From contig JAPFBL010001928.1 of assembly GCA_026182355.1 (NCBI GenBank), forward strand, positions 4,466,001 to 4,530,000: a stretch of DNA of 64,000 nt, read 5' to 3'. The position numbers were made by a program, and so were the translations under genes. The notes under the pieces were generated by a model. It saw only the letters and a list, made by a program, of their open reading frames with translations, was not told the DNA's origin and did not search any database. Every line of letters begins with the position of its first letter. The first letter of the stretch is position 1. This document shows positions 12,591 through 24,854 of this stretch, piece after piece. This DNA comes from Hermatobates lingyangjiaoensis (taxonomy: Eukaryota; Arthropoda; Insecta; Hemiptera; Hermatobatidae).

Positions 12591-14040
12591 AATCTAATAT
12601 ACGATACTTATTTATAATCTAAAATCTCTAAACTGTGCCAATCCTATAAATAAGGGCATCCAGTTTGACTTGAGACTCAGATCAATGAAAGAAATGAACT
12701 TAAAACGTGATTCAAATATCGTAATTTAGCAAATGTGTATTGTAATTAAATTAATAATCTGTTATTGCCATAATTAGAATCTCAATGTGAGAAATGTTTT
12801 CACAATACATCTTTCTATGTTCTCGAGGTCACTTCCACTAATTACAATGTAAACGCCGATCTAACCTTAGCGGGAATGACTTCAAATTAAATTGAATCAA
12901 CTGATTGCATTAGTTCAGTTTAAGTTTGACGTCGAATGGTAATCTAGATGTTGAAGGCAATGAAAATTAATGTTTGGACACAAATTTAATCGTTTAGCTA
13001 CCAGCTTTTGTTTCAAATCTTTGTAGGCTGTACAATAAGGTTTCAATAACTTCTTTACCAATTTGTTAAACAGTTTGTCGGAAAAGCAGCATAAACTACG
13101 GAATGGGAGTATAGAACTGGAATTTCAAGGAAACCTGACGCAAATCCAGTCATGCTAATTTTCCTAGCTCACTATTTTCAATTATAGCTCGAAAAACAAC
13201 TCTTGGTCATACTTACCTCAAAGAAAGACTGAGAAGTGGGAGAGTTAATAAGAGTTAAAAAAAAATACGAGTAAAAGAGAAAATAACAGTAAGTGAATAA
13301 AAGAGTGAGGAGGGGAGGAAAAAAGAGCGAATGATAATGACAGAGAGAAGAAATAATCGAGAGTGATAAAGAGAGAGTGAGTGATACAAAGATGCAATTG
13401 TGTTGGAACTGAGGAGCGATAAGGAGTGATATAGTGATAAATAGTGTTATAGATAGAGAGAAAGAGGGATGCTAAAAGTGAAGATTGAGTGAAGATCCCT
13501 CCAGTTCCGGTCTATAATTAGCAGAAATGTCAACAAGCTTGTGACTTCCGTCAATAGACTTCCAATACTAGTCTATGGAGTCCAAAAATAACAAAATTAT
13601 TTTTCCAAAGCCTACTTCAAACAGATATAAATCCAGACCATCCAGCTAATTGGTTTCTAATTTTAGCCAAAGCCACGAATCTTTTGAACAAGAAGGTCTC
13701 AGTGAAATACAAACGACCAAACAGTCAATCATTTTGATAGATTATCTTCTTCCTCTGAATGTGTAATATAATTATTTTTATTTTATTAAGTTTAATGCAT
13801 AGTTTAATTTGTTATACTTAAAGGGTTAAATTGTTTATAAATTTTATAATTTTTTATGAAATCTATACAGAATATCTTATGGTAGTCGCAGAATGTTTGT
13901 GGTCAGATGTAAAGGGTCAACTCTCTGCAACATCATAGTCTTCTTAAAGAAGAAAAACCAAGGTATAGTAAAACTGTGGACAATTAAGTTAATTCTTTAA
14001 GGGAAATAGGTGTTTTCTTTGCTAACTTCAACCACACTTG
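12591..14040. other. Intergenic DNA
   Basis: No gene is recognised. About 13255-13480 is purine-rich (GA/AAGAG) low-complexity sequence. Confidence 0.5.
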
Positions 14041-14046
14041 CAGCTG

Positions 14047-14050
14047 TGTG

Positions 14051-14106
<56 letters not shown>

Positions 14107-14275
14107 TTGTGGTGTGTGTGTGGTGTTGTGGTGGGTGTGTGAGTGTATGAGTGTGTGTGGGGGGGGGGGGTGTTGTGGTGTGTGTGTGAGTGTGTGAGCT
14201 TGAGTGTGTGTGTGAGTGTATGAGTGAGAGTGGAGAGAGAGAGAGAGAGAGAGAGAGGGGGAGATAGAGTGAAAA
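14047..14275. repeat. (GT)n / poly-G / (GA)n compound microsatellite
   Basis: A long GT run is followed by GTGG variants, a 12-base G run at about 14159-14170, GTGAGTGT units and then a GA run. An apparent minus-strand open frame across it encodes only His/Thr/Ser/Pro repeats and is not a gene. Confidence 0.95.
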
Positions 14276-16018
14276 GTGAGAGTAAGGGAAAGAGTAAAAA
14301 AGAAATATTATAGAATAAGAAAGAGAGAGAAAGGGAGAGTAAAAGAAAGAGTGAGAGTGTGAGACAGGGTGAAAGGGAAGCACAAAGAATTGTATTATTG
14401 GTTTCACCTTTTTCATTCCAAGCTCTACCTTTAAATAAGTATTAACCCTGTTAAAAAATATTAACTTTTCAAAACATCAAAGTTAATCATAATCAAATCG
14501 AGATTGAAGTGGTTTATATTTACAAAAAAAAGAAAAACAATTACAATCACAAACATTGTACATTCTATTGAATGAACTGATAAAATCGGACCACATGTTT
14601 AGCAAATGTTATCTCAGAACAAGATGTTTATCATATCTTGGATTAGATAATGGTTGTTTGTTCACATTTAATTTAACTATGAAGTTTTCTTATGTAATGA
14701 TTATCATCCACATTTTGCTTCATCATGTACTCGAAACTTTAAGCTTTCACATGAATGAAGGCAGAAACTACTGATTTCCTTTATGTGTAGCTCTTTAGGC
14801 ACATCAGAACACTAACACTAAGCACAGAATAATGAAAAAACAAACAAAATATTACCGTTTGGAAAATACACCGGAGTCAAGTGCCTTTTTTCAACTTCCT
14901 CAAATATGGACTTAATGAATGAAGAAAATAAAGTAGAAAAAAATGGTTAGAACTCCTTGTCCAAATGAACCTCGAAGTACATTCTTAAAGAAAACTAAAA
15001 GAATTTAAGAATATATACTGAAAATCTAACCGTACAATGTTCTCTTAACTACCACTTGTGGAAGCTGGAGCAAACATCATAGAAAATGGGACTGAGTCTG
15101 GAAGAAGCGGGAAACATTGCAACACATTCTATGTGAAAGACAGGAAGGATAATAACCTCCACAGAGGTTATAACATCCAAAGAGGATAAAAATCACTACA
15201 AACTCAGTAAATCTCACAAAACCAGTAGAAGGTGAGATATACTTCTCCAATCACCGTTATGAGGTTCATTAAAGGACTCAAAATCTAATGTTAATTAGAG
15301 AAACATCGAAAAAAGGAAAAACAACAGCATTGATATGGTTGCGATGAGAATAGACTCAATGAGACAAAATAATAACCTGTCACATTGTTTGAGAACAATT
15401 ATTCCACTTTTGTTGTAACTAATAGAATTGATATAGGGGACATTTAGATAAATGAAATAATTAATAAATTGACTATCTATGAGTTTGATAGTACTTTACC
15501 ACAGATAGTGGTATTGTCATCTACTCAAAAGGTAACATTAAAATAAAACCAAACCTCAATTCATAATCAAAGAAGTTAGTATTATAATCGATTATAGTAA
15601 AGTTGAGGGTATGGTTCGCCAAAGCTTTACTTTCCTATAACTAATCATGAAAGATCGATTCATGTTTTAATCAAGTTAATCATAATAAATGGAGTCTATA
15701 GAGTAGATGTGCTCAATGATTTTTAGGCAATATTGGATGATGAGAAAGTCACTTTTTTCTTCAAAATGTGATTTTCACTTTTTTTTCTCCTATCCTACTA
15801 CTTCTAGAGTCGAAAAGAAGTTTGGGAATACGGTAGAAATCACACTGCCAATGTAATGAACTCTATCGTAAATCTATTTGTAAACAAATTATTAATTTAT
15901 ATATTATTAATATCTGAAGTTACAATATAAATGAGAAACCTTTGTTGATATCATAAATGCATATTACTTAAAAGTTAAATTGTCTAATGGTAGTGCTTAT
16001 TGTATAAATATGTTCTAC
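14276..16018. other. AT-rich intergenic DNA
   Basis: Purine-rich low-complexity sequence continues to about 14380. The rest is AT-rich without recognisable genes or a named repeat. Confidence 0.5.
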
Positions 16019-16020
16019 CT

Positions 16021-16047
16021 CTGAAGAAGACGTAAACATACGTTGAA
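16021..16047 (+). ncRNA. Hammerhead-like PLE 3'-end motif (type D)
   Basis: The sequence reads CTGAAGA, then one base, then a stem (GACGT / ACGTT, with a G-U pair) closed by a short loop, then GAAA followed by CGTTGG. This matches the invariant CUGANGA...GAAA core of hammerhead ribozymes, which are known from terminal repeats of Penelope-like elements. One extra base sits between CUGANGA and stem II, and I cannot identify stems I and III with certainty. Self-cleavage is therefore unproven. Confidence 0.35.
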
Positions 16048-16251
16048 ACGTTGGCATTAAGGAGTTTATTGAAACCTAACCAAAACCTTCGAAGTAGAAA
16101 CTCGACGAACATATAAACAGTGTGGTCTAGAAATAAAATTAGTTTTACTAAACTCATTAACTAACTTGAATTTGATAGGCAGGCTTACAAGAGAACACAC
16201 ATAGGCCGAACATTGGCCTTTTGTGATACATACCACACAATAAACATTCAT

Positions 16252-16488
16252 ATATTGAGAGTCTTAAATGTTGGCTAATTCAAATGCACCTAGAGTAGAG
16301 ATCTTTAACAAGTACCTGACATCGTACAGGCTCGAGACCGATTGCTTAATGTCCTCACTCCTTGGGACGACTTGCTCAAGGTTGATACAACTCCCGCGTG
16401 AATAAATCAATAGTCAAAGTGGGTATTGAACCCCGGATCTACCAGTCCTGAGGAAAGCACATTACGACTAAACTAACCTGGCTCCCTA
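16252..16488 (-). mobile_element. tRNA-derived SINE copy (family S), near full length
   Basis: This is the cleanest uninterrupted copy. On the minus strand it runs from a tRNA-like head (about 16425-16488, with a B-box-like 'ggttcaatacccac') through a body containing 'tcgtacaggctcgagacc' (plus-strand reading, near 16322). It ends at the tail near 16252. Length is about 237 bp. Confidence 0.7.
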
Positions 16489-17450
16489 AATATATATTAA
16501 AAATAAATTACTATATTATTATACTCGTAATCCTGTTACAAAGAACTTAGCTAGAAAGAAATCAGTTTTTAAAGTTGTTATTCAGATGTTATTAAAAGTA
16601 TAAAACAGAAATAGTCTCTCTTATACATACAACCAATTAAATTTTGTAAATAACTAAAAATACTGGGTAAGCTTCTCGGCTATTATTCACGCACCATAAA
16701 CAACCCTAAAGGCGTGTTAATTAAAACAAAGGGGTGCACTTTACTTTTATATTTGTTTCAAATGTATTTCTACATTTAGTTAAAAAATTATATTTATATT
16801 TTTTTTTTTTTTTGTCATACTAGTTCACCGAACAATAAACTGTACTGACAAATCAAATAGAACGGACTTGTTATGGACTTCATAAGAAGTCCATAGATAA
16901 TATTAATGACCAATATTTATTTGTGGTTAATATTTAGCATCTGTAACACTGAAAAATATCCATATTACTAGTTTGAAGAAAATAAATATCTAAAATGGCC
17001 ACATGACTTCATGCAACAATAAATTACCTAATCACTTAAATACTTAACTAATGAAACTGAGTGCCACGACACGTTTTCAGTGAACTTATCTGAACTTTAA
17101 TTCATGTATGTTAATTTTATAGTACTACTAATAAAAGCAATTATAATTTGCTATAATTATAATGATTAAAACTCTAGTCTAGCAAAAGACATGGAAATTA
17201 AACTAATATTTAATATTTAGGGAAATTTATTGATTAATCATTTAAGTAATGGTTGTTTCTTTAGAGTTATAAACAAACAAGTAGAACTGAAAATTCATTG
17301 TATATGTCTAAACATGTTGGGTTCAGTTAAAAAAAGTTGTAGAAATTTATTGAAGATTGGCCTTGGTCCATTGAAGACATCAATCAGGAACAGTGGTACG
17401 TAAAAATATTGTTTAATACTATTTTGATACATTATATATATATTTAATTA
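16489..17450. other. AT-rich intergenic DNA
   Basis: No gene or clear repeat is recognised apart from a poly-T run at about 16800-16813. Confidence 0.5.
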
Positions 17451-17453
17451 TAT

Positions 17454-17901
17454 TCAAAATCAAAGTTTATCAGGACTCGGTCAGTTCTTTAGAATCAAAT
17501 TAAACTCTCATTGCCAACGTTTCGGATTTTGTTTAAAAGCCAAACCTTTTTCATAGGCCTACAAAACAGAGGAAATAGTAAGAAATAATTCAATCAGTCA
17601 AAAATCAAACATACATAAAAAAGCGCAATTAGCTACAAATAAGAAATTACAATAGAAATTTTGACAATAGGTTAGTGAGAGAAATTACAGAAGTATAAAA
17701 TTTTTGAAACAGAAAAAACTAAGTATTTCATGAAATATTATTTTTCGTCTGTGGATTTTTCTTTTTGAATGATTGAATTATTTCTTATATTTCCTCTCTT
17801 TTGTAGGCCTATGAAAAAGGTTTTAAATAAAAACCGAAACGTTGGCAATGAGAGTTTAATTTAAACCTGAAGAACTGACCGAGTCCCAATACACTTTAAT
17901 T

Positions 17902-17903
<2 letters not shown>
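17454..17903. repeat. Head-to-head inverted pair of PLE-like 3' ends (type C)
   Basis: The left arm (about 17454-17610) and right arm (about 17765-17903) are inverted copies. Both carry the outward-reading module 'gaaacgttggcaatgagag' followed by 'actgaccgagtcc'. The same module recurs, again as an inverted pair, at 55403-55803. The pair is bounded by TA-rich DNA on the left and by (TA)14 at 17904-17931 on the right. Confidence 0.7.

Positions 17904-17931
<28 letters not shown>
17904..17931. repeat. (TA)n microsatellite
   Basis: TA dinucleotides directly abut the outward end of the type C inverted pair. Confidence 0.95.
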
Positions 17932-17932
<1 letters not shown>

Positions 17933-18119
17933 ATATATAGGAAAAATCAATACTCCCTCGATATTGAAAACAATTGTGTATTATTGCATAGTATTTAACC
18001 GTGAAATAAATTATTATTTTTGCTAGTTCCGTTAAACAAAGAATGCTTTTTTTTTTTTTAAAAAATCACAAATATTGACATTTTTTTATTTTACTTTTTT
18101 TTTTTTAAATAAAAAACAT

Positions 18120-18370
18120 AATATGGTTTGAATTTATGGGAACCTGATTGACAACGTCAGTCGATTGAATGAAGGGGTGTCTTTTAAGGAATGGGGGTAG
18201 CATCTGGTTAGAAAAGCAAATTCACCCTTTCCAATCACCCCTAAGGAAACAAATTAAGGTTCCAGAGGGGATGAGTACAAAATAATTTCACGGCTGAATG
18301 CAGCAATATTCACGAATCCATTATTCAACGTGTCTCCAAAAGTCTCTAGAATTTCTTTCAATACTGTTTT
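18120..18370. other. Low-AT island of unknown nature
   Basis: This block stands out from the surrounding DNA by its base composition (for example 'ggaatgggggtagcatctgg' near 18188). Short open frames exist on both strands but all are interrupted. It may be a decayed transposon coding fragment, and I cannot name it. Confidence 0.3.
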
Positions 18371-18489
18371 TAATAATTAAAGCCAGTTATTTAGTTGTCT
18401 TTATCAAGAAATAGGAAAAAAACTTGGAAATATATTTGATATATTGCATCTAAGATGCAAAATTAATGTGAAACATACATATAAAAACA

Positions 18490-18726
18490 TAAAAAGATTT
18501 CACATAAACACGTGAAATAACAATCAATGATCAAACCACAATAAGAAATGGGAAAACAAGACTAAGATCTTTCAACCGTAACAAGCGGTCTTCGTCAGAG
18601 TCAAAAACCCAACATTTTGACTGTGTTGACCATCAGTTGGGTTTATGACTCTGACGAAGACCACTTGTTACGGTTGAAAGATCTTAGTCTTGTTTTCCCA
18701 TTTCTTACTGTGGTTTGATCATTGAT
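18490..18726. mobile_element. Head-to-head PLE type A 3'-end pair
   Basis: The left arm (about 18490-18613, minus) is an inverted copy of the PLE-A 3' untranslated end, which is seen attached to a GIY-YIG endonuclease remnant at 40.0-40.7 kb. The right arm (about 18636-18726, plus) is a second copy. The 3' ends face outward and the 5' truncation points face each other across a spacer of about 20 bp. The right copy lacks the terminal tail (after 'gatcattgat'). Confidence 0.8.
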
Positions 18727-19133
18727 AAGAACATGAATGGAATAGGTCTTATTTGTAAAATTCTAAATCTGTGAATTCACTGGAGTGTTTATCTATGGAA
18801 GTAGAACAAACCTTCAAAGATATTGTATTCAATTTGAGAAACAGTGAACACCAAAGACAGTCACTGAGACAAAAAAATCATATTGCAAGTTGAAACATCA
18901 CTATGAACCGAGAAAACCTTGATTATCAAGTACAGTAAAGGCGCCTTTACTTATATAAATAAGTTACACATCAATAGACCATAACATCAACAATATATTA
19001 TATGTAATGTTACATATAATATATAAAATATGTAAATGCATAGATTAGGTTAAGTAAATTACAGCGGGGTTACAAAAGAACGCACATAGTCTGACATTGG
19101 TCCTTTGTGATACCATACAATGAACATTCTACA

Positions 19134-19495
19134 TTGGGAGTCGTAAAGTTTGCTTAACTCAAGTGTACTTGAGAGTAGCGAGTCTCTAACGGTTACCTTA
19201 TATTGTACAGGCTCTGGACTGACGGCTTAACATCCTCTCTGTTCCATTTGTTGCAATCTCTGACTCCTTCCCTTACGTACCCTATTCTTTCCTATATCTT
19301 TCATCAAGTAACAATCAGTTTCATAGAGTCTACCAGGCTTATGTTTTACAGCTTTGTTGATGTAGGTCGTGGAAGCCCGCCTCCGCGAGGCCCACCTGGG
19401 TATTTCACAAGGACTGTATCGTTTTCTCATTGAAAATCAGTAAATAAATCGAGGGTCTGAGCGATTAATGAACCCCGGATCTACCACGTAGACAC
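19134..19495 (-). mobile_element. SINE family S copy with internal insertion
   Basis: The tail at 19134 and the tRNA-like head near 19470-19495 ('gaaccccggatctacca') match the copy at 16252-16488. The copy is about 125 bp longer because of unrelated sequence at about 19240-19390. Confidence 0.6.
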
Positions 19496-19705
19496 TGGGT
19501 TGGAAATGTATATGTTAATATTGAAATGTAAAAGTAAACCATTAATCAAAAAGGGACTAAGTTAAAAGAAATTCGATTCATGGCACTGATACTGCACGTG
19601 ATTACACATATACTATATACACGAGATATTGGACACAGAGGGCAACAAATATTACCTTCCATTGTAAACGCGATACCAAAATTAAACCTGATGCATTACT
19701 TTTAT

Positions 19706-19876
19706 TCATTCTGAGATAAAATAGATAAACAAACAAAAGTCTCCTCACAAATGAAGTTTTATTCAACAGCAACAACGCGTTTTGAACACAAAGTGTTTGA
19801 AACGCGTTGTTACTGTTGAATAAAACTTCATTTGTGTGGAGACTTTTGTTTGTTTATCCATTTTACCTCAGAATGA
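19706..19876. repeat. Near-perfect palindrome of PLE-like end type B
   Basis: Arms of 84 bases (19706-19789 and 19793-19876) are reverse complements with only a few mismatches, and a 3-base centre separates them. At the centre each arm carries outward-reading 'gaaacgcgttgtt', the same module as in the inverted repeats at 34.6-35.2 and 42.5-43.2 kb. Here the hammerhead-like 5' half is truncated at the junction. Confidence 0.85.
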
Positions 19877-19962
19877 GTAAATACCACACAATTATGGATT
19901 GTACAACTAATGATTACTTTTATTGTTCTACATGTGATAAAAAGTCAAAATTAAAGTAAAAA

Positions 19963-20042
19963 ATCTGGAATGGCCTACACTCAACTTTACTATAAGTAAA
20001 TATAATATGAAACTTCTTGGCTCATAATGTCCAATTTAGACA
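19963..20042 (-). mobile_element. Family-T terminal fragment
   Basis: 'ctggaatggcctacactc' and the following 'ctttactataag' match the left end of family T. The match stops after about 80 bases. Confidence 0.55.
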
Positions 20043-20985
20043 GTGACATAGCAACTATTTTTACGACCTACCCGCGGCGGTCGTAAGATCCTCCCCACCG
20101 CCACTGATCGCTGATAAACGGTTAACCTTCAAAATTTCAGAAAATCCTCAAAATATTTATTTTCATGGAATCACAATCAAGGATCTAATTTGAGACTCCT
20201 GTTATCAGTCACAGACTTTCATGTTAGTACAGTACTCGAATACATATAAAGCTATCATCAAAGAAAACTAAAGATTTTTTAAAACAACAACGCATAATTC
20301 AAATCATAAAAAAATTGTTAAAATAAATTAACGGACTACTCAAAAACAAATATAAATCAACTTTTATGGTTTATGGTTTATCTTTTAAAAAACCCTTTTA
20401 AAAAACTAGTTTTGAACAATTTAAAATAAATTTATTTTAAATTTGCAAATACTACAGTTGAAAAATTCGTTTAAAAACGATCTTACACTCATAAACATAG
20501 AAACAATTACGATATAAAAGATCATTTTGGTACAAAATTTTAGTTTTTTTGTTAGCTTTTTATTCTTATAATTTTTTATTATTTTCCATTTTTTCCCCTT
20601 TTAAACGCCACCACCACCTGGCACATGACACCCAGGCTAGTATAATGCCTTAATTTAACATATTAAAATATTTGTCTACTAATTCCTTGTGTTAAAATAA
20701 CAGTTTAAATCACAGAAAACTATAGGCGCAAAACTATATCCACAGCAAATTTGACAGAAACTGTCAGATGGAAGATTTAAGGAGTCCCAATTAAAAACTG
20801 AGTCCCAATTTTCACTTATTTAGACTTGTATGTTGTTAAAACGTGGCTTGAGGGGTTGGTTCGGGACCCCTTATTGGGTATTCGGGGTTACCCTGATAGT
20901 ACAGGGCATTCCGCTATCCACCACCTGCGGACCCGCCTGGTAGCCACCCAAGCCCCAGGACCCCCCCTGACTAACTTAACGATAT
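20043..20985. other. Intergenic DNA with a GC-rich block
   Basis: Mostly AT-rich. About 20850-20965 is GC-rich ('ccacctgcggacccgcctgg') and looks like foreign or transposon-derived sequence, but I cannot assign it. Confidence 0.4.
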
Positions 20986-20989
20986 ACAT

Positions 20990-21862
20990 GATAGGGTAGA
21001 ATAGAAGTAACTGTGTTGTGTAGACTTAACGATCATCAAGCGCACACCTACTTAACAACTAAAGAAAATATACCCAGTATACCTAAAATAAGAATAATCA
21101 TACCTGTTTATACACATCAAAACCGTTTGTATCCCTAAAAATATATAAGTTGCAAGAAAGAGTAGAATAGACTTAGGTATGTAAAAGATGACTTATAGAT
21201 CATAAAACACATACCTACTTAACAACTATAAAGCAGTGTAACTAAATAAGAATAATCATATCTTATACACAATAAAAACGTTTTACCCCTAAAAATATAA
21301 GTTGCAAGAAAGAGTAGAATAACTTAGGTATGTAAAGATGTTTATAGATAATAAAACACATACCTACTTAACAACTATAAAACATTTAACTAAAATACGA
21401 ATAATCATACCTGTTTATACACATCAAAACCGTTTGTATCCCTAAAAATATATAAGTTGCAAGAAAGAGTAGAATAGACTTAGGTATGTAAAAGATGACT
21501 TATAGATCATAAAACACATACCTACTTAACAACTATAAAGCATTATAACTAAAATACGAATAATCATACCTGTTTATACACATCAAAACCGTTTGTATCC
21601 CTAAAAATATATAAGTTGCAAGAAAGAGTAGAATAGACTTAGGTATGTAAAAGATGACTTATAGATCATAAAACACATACCTACTTAACAACTATAAAGC
21701 AGTATAACTAAAATAAGAATAATCATATCTGTATATACACATCAAAACCGTTTGTATCCCTAAAAACATATAAGTTGCAAGAAAGATTAGAATAGACATA
21801 TCTAAGTAAAAGTTGAGTTATTGATCATAAAACACATACTTACTTAACAACTCTAAGTTAAA
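20990..21862. repeat. Satellite-like tandem array, about 159-bp units
   Basis: The phrase 'cacatacctacttaacaact' recurs with spacings of 149, 158, 159 and 159 (the 'atacctactt' points are about 21211, 21360, 21518, 21677 and 21836). The central three units are almost identical and the outer units are diverged, which is typical of local homogenisation. Confidence 0.9.
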
Positions 21863-22037
21863 TGTTACCTTACAAAACATAATTAAATATCAGGATGTTG
21901 TCATACTTCTTCAGAATTCTGAAGAATATTTCTATCCTTTTATCAATTGATTTAATTGGTTAAGTGGAAGAGAGCTATAAAATAAACATTTAAATATTAT
22001 ACATTTGATATTCTATTCAACAGTTGTAAGATAGCTC

Positions 22038-22400
22038 ATAGGGTAAAATTAAAATAAAATTTAGGTATACATCTCCATATACCTGATAAATGTTTCTACC
22101 TGCAAATGACATGAAATTTAGAATGGAAATACTTATGAAAACAAAAATTTATAGTTAATAAAACATCTATTGCATACAAGAAATATAACATATTTTATAC
22201 AGTAAAATAAAAATACATAGAGTAAAATTAAAATATAATTTAGGTATACTTCTCCATATACCTGAAAAATGATTCTACCTACAAATGACATGAAATATAG
22301 AATGGAAATACTTATGAAAACAAAAAATTATAATTAAGAAATCAGCTATTGCATACAAGAAATATAACTTATTTTATACAGTAGTATAAAACAAGTAAAC
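22038..22400. repeat. Tandem duplication, about 179-bp unit
   Basis: 'gtaaaattaaaat' through 'cttatgaaaacaaaa' at 22041 is repeated at 22220. Phrases such as 'acctgaaaa' and 'acatatgag' recur down to about 22800. This suggests a diverged continuation of the 159-bp array. Confidence 0.75.
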
Positions 22401-24854
22401 AATAAGAATGTGATCAACACCTCTTTATCACTTCAAATACGTTTCTACTCCCCAAAACATATGAGCTACATGGAGAGAAGTTGAAACACATGTATGTAAC
22501 TAAAGACTTAAATGCATCAAACACAAAATCCATTCAACATATATGAGGTACCTCACACATATACCATTAATATAATTAAAGAAACATGTAACCAAACTTC
22601 TTCCTACACAACAAGACCTTTACTAGTCCCATAACATATGAGTTACACAAGAGAGTAGAAGTAATGCATATAGAGATTTAAAAAAAATGTAAACACCTAT
22701 GTATTCAACGATAAGTTACCTACACAGTAGAATTAAAATAAGAATAATCAGACATTTTCATATACCTGAAAAGCCTTCGTCATGTTTCTAGGGTAGTAGT
22801 TCTGAATCTGCTTGAAGTTGGGGAGTTCTTAATTCTACAAATAGCTGAAACACACTGTATAAAAATCTCCGAGAAATATTTTAATTAGATCAAATACAAT
22901 ACGATAAAAATAATCTTTAAAAAATAAAGAAAATGAGACTTACTTTCAGTTTGTTTCTTCTTCTGCCCAGGGAAACATAAACTTGTTGAGCCTTGGCGTC
23001 TTCTTCAGTGTTTGGGGCTAAAACGTTTTATAGGGATAGAGAGGACCTTGAACTTCTTCAATCCATTGAAATGTTTATATGTCTTGCCTGTTTTGACTAG
23101 GGAATAATGTTGCAAATTGTAAAATTTTTGGTCAGAGTGGTGAACAAAAGTAATCTCGCCATTGGTAGAACATATTCGTTGCATATAAAATATATTTGAG
23201 GTGAGTAGGTCTTCTTAAGAAGAAAATCGCTATTACTTATCACTAATAATAATGTTGTGTTCACAAAAAGTGATGCAATTTGTAAGATGAGGTATGGTGA
23301 ATACGTTTTTATGTCTGGATATATTATTTGAATCACTGAGAGACACCTAGAAATCCTATAGACACCATTGAGAATCACTCTTATAGAGACCTAACAGATT
23401 ACGATCTGTCTGGGAAGAACAGTGGAAGTAAGAGGGATTCAAACAGTGTAAGACGTTGAGTGTGCTTTGCTAGGTACTGTAATAAACTGAACACATAAAC
23501 CTGAAATGATTATATGCATAAACACATAACATGCCCACTAACCTGTGTACAGGTATCCTTTCGTCTGTACCTGCAACAATACACACATGTTAACATTACC
23601 TCAATGGTAATATAAAATAGGGTGGAATCTTTGTCAGTCATGGTTGTGACTAGTCATAATCAAATAATTCTGGTATATGTCAAACATAAAGTAATTCTTA
23701 CCGTTTTCTTCATTTACAAACAGACCTATTAAACCCTAATAAGTTGTTAATGCAAAAAAAATTGTTATTACTTTTGCATTATATTAACTCGGTGCATTGT
23801 CGGCCATGTGTTTTTGATGAAGAGCAATAGCGGATTGGTTCAGTTCAATAAATAAAAAAATGTGTTTTTTATATCAAATTTATGATAAAACACGTATTCT
23901 ATGTGTGTTTATATGGGTGAATAAAAAAGAAGCAATTATTTTAATATAAGTAAAGCAGAAAATTAACTACCATTTAAACTTTAATTTTTTGCAATAATTA
24001 ACATATATTTTGAAATTAAGTTAAAAGATAGTGTTAAAAAATTAAAAGTGAAATTATTTGAACAAAAAAAATTGTTTTTTACCTTCATAAGACAGTGCAT
24101 TTTCCCCTTGTTTTTAAAGAAGGAAGTTGCAACTGGTCAGCATGAAAGAATTTAAATTTTTTTAATTTTTTAAAATGAAATAACTAATCTCTTTTTTTAA
24201 AAAAAAAGGAATATTTTAAAAATTCAAAATTAATACTATTTAAATTTAGAATTAACATAATTTTAATATGAATATTTAAAAAATTGTTTTTTAACAAAAA
24301 ATTTGATTTAAACTTTAACAATCATTTAATTTAAAGGAATTAATTTCTTCCATTCAAAAATTATAAAGTAAAAATAAAAAGCCAAATATTTTTTTTACAA
24401 ATTATAAAAAATTGTAAATTTTAAAAAATTAAAATTGATAATTAATTTTTAAACTTAACTTTTTAAAAAATTTTTTTAAATTTTAATAAAAGGTTTATTT
24501 TAAAAAAATAAAAATTTTAAAAAAAAAATCTGATTTAAAAGTAATATCAAAATTCATTGAAATAATCATTAATGTCATCTAAATTTTTGCACTCCATAAT
24601 ATAAATTTTTAAGTATTTGACATTGCACAAATAAGTTAAAATAAAGTTATTACTTTTGAATTTACCACTGTAGAAATATCAAGTTAATGAAAAACTAAAA
24701 TTAACTTAATTAAAGCACTCCCGGGAAATAAATTTTACTGAAATAATAATTTTGTTTTAATTTCTTTTTTAAAAAAAAAAAATTTTTATGATTTTAAAAT
24801 TTTGCATTATTTGTTCAGTATTTTAAGCCTAAAAATGAAAAAAATTAAAAAATT
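22401..24854. other. Very AT-rich intergenic DNA
   Basis: No gene is recognised. About 24000-24850 is almost pure A/T with homopolymer runs. A minus-strand open frame at 23097-23378 has no recognisable family. Confidence 0.5.

Noticed and set aside
13997..14416. 139-residue minus-strand open frame
   Set aside because: It is a translation of the GT/GA microsatellite (His/Thr/Ser/Leu runs) and has no gene-like composition.
20990..21862. Tandem array considered as a CRISPR-like or regulatory array
   Set aside because: Units of about 159 bp repeat along their whole length without unique spacers, and the DNA is eukaryotic. It is a satellite-like array.
23097..23378. 93-residue hydrophobic minus-strand frame
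   Set aside because: AT-driven hydrophobic composition. No homology could be recognised and no exon borders are supported.
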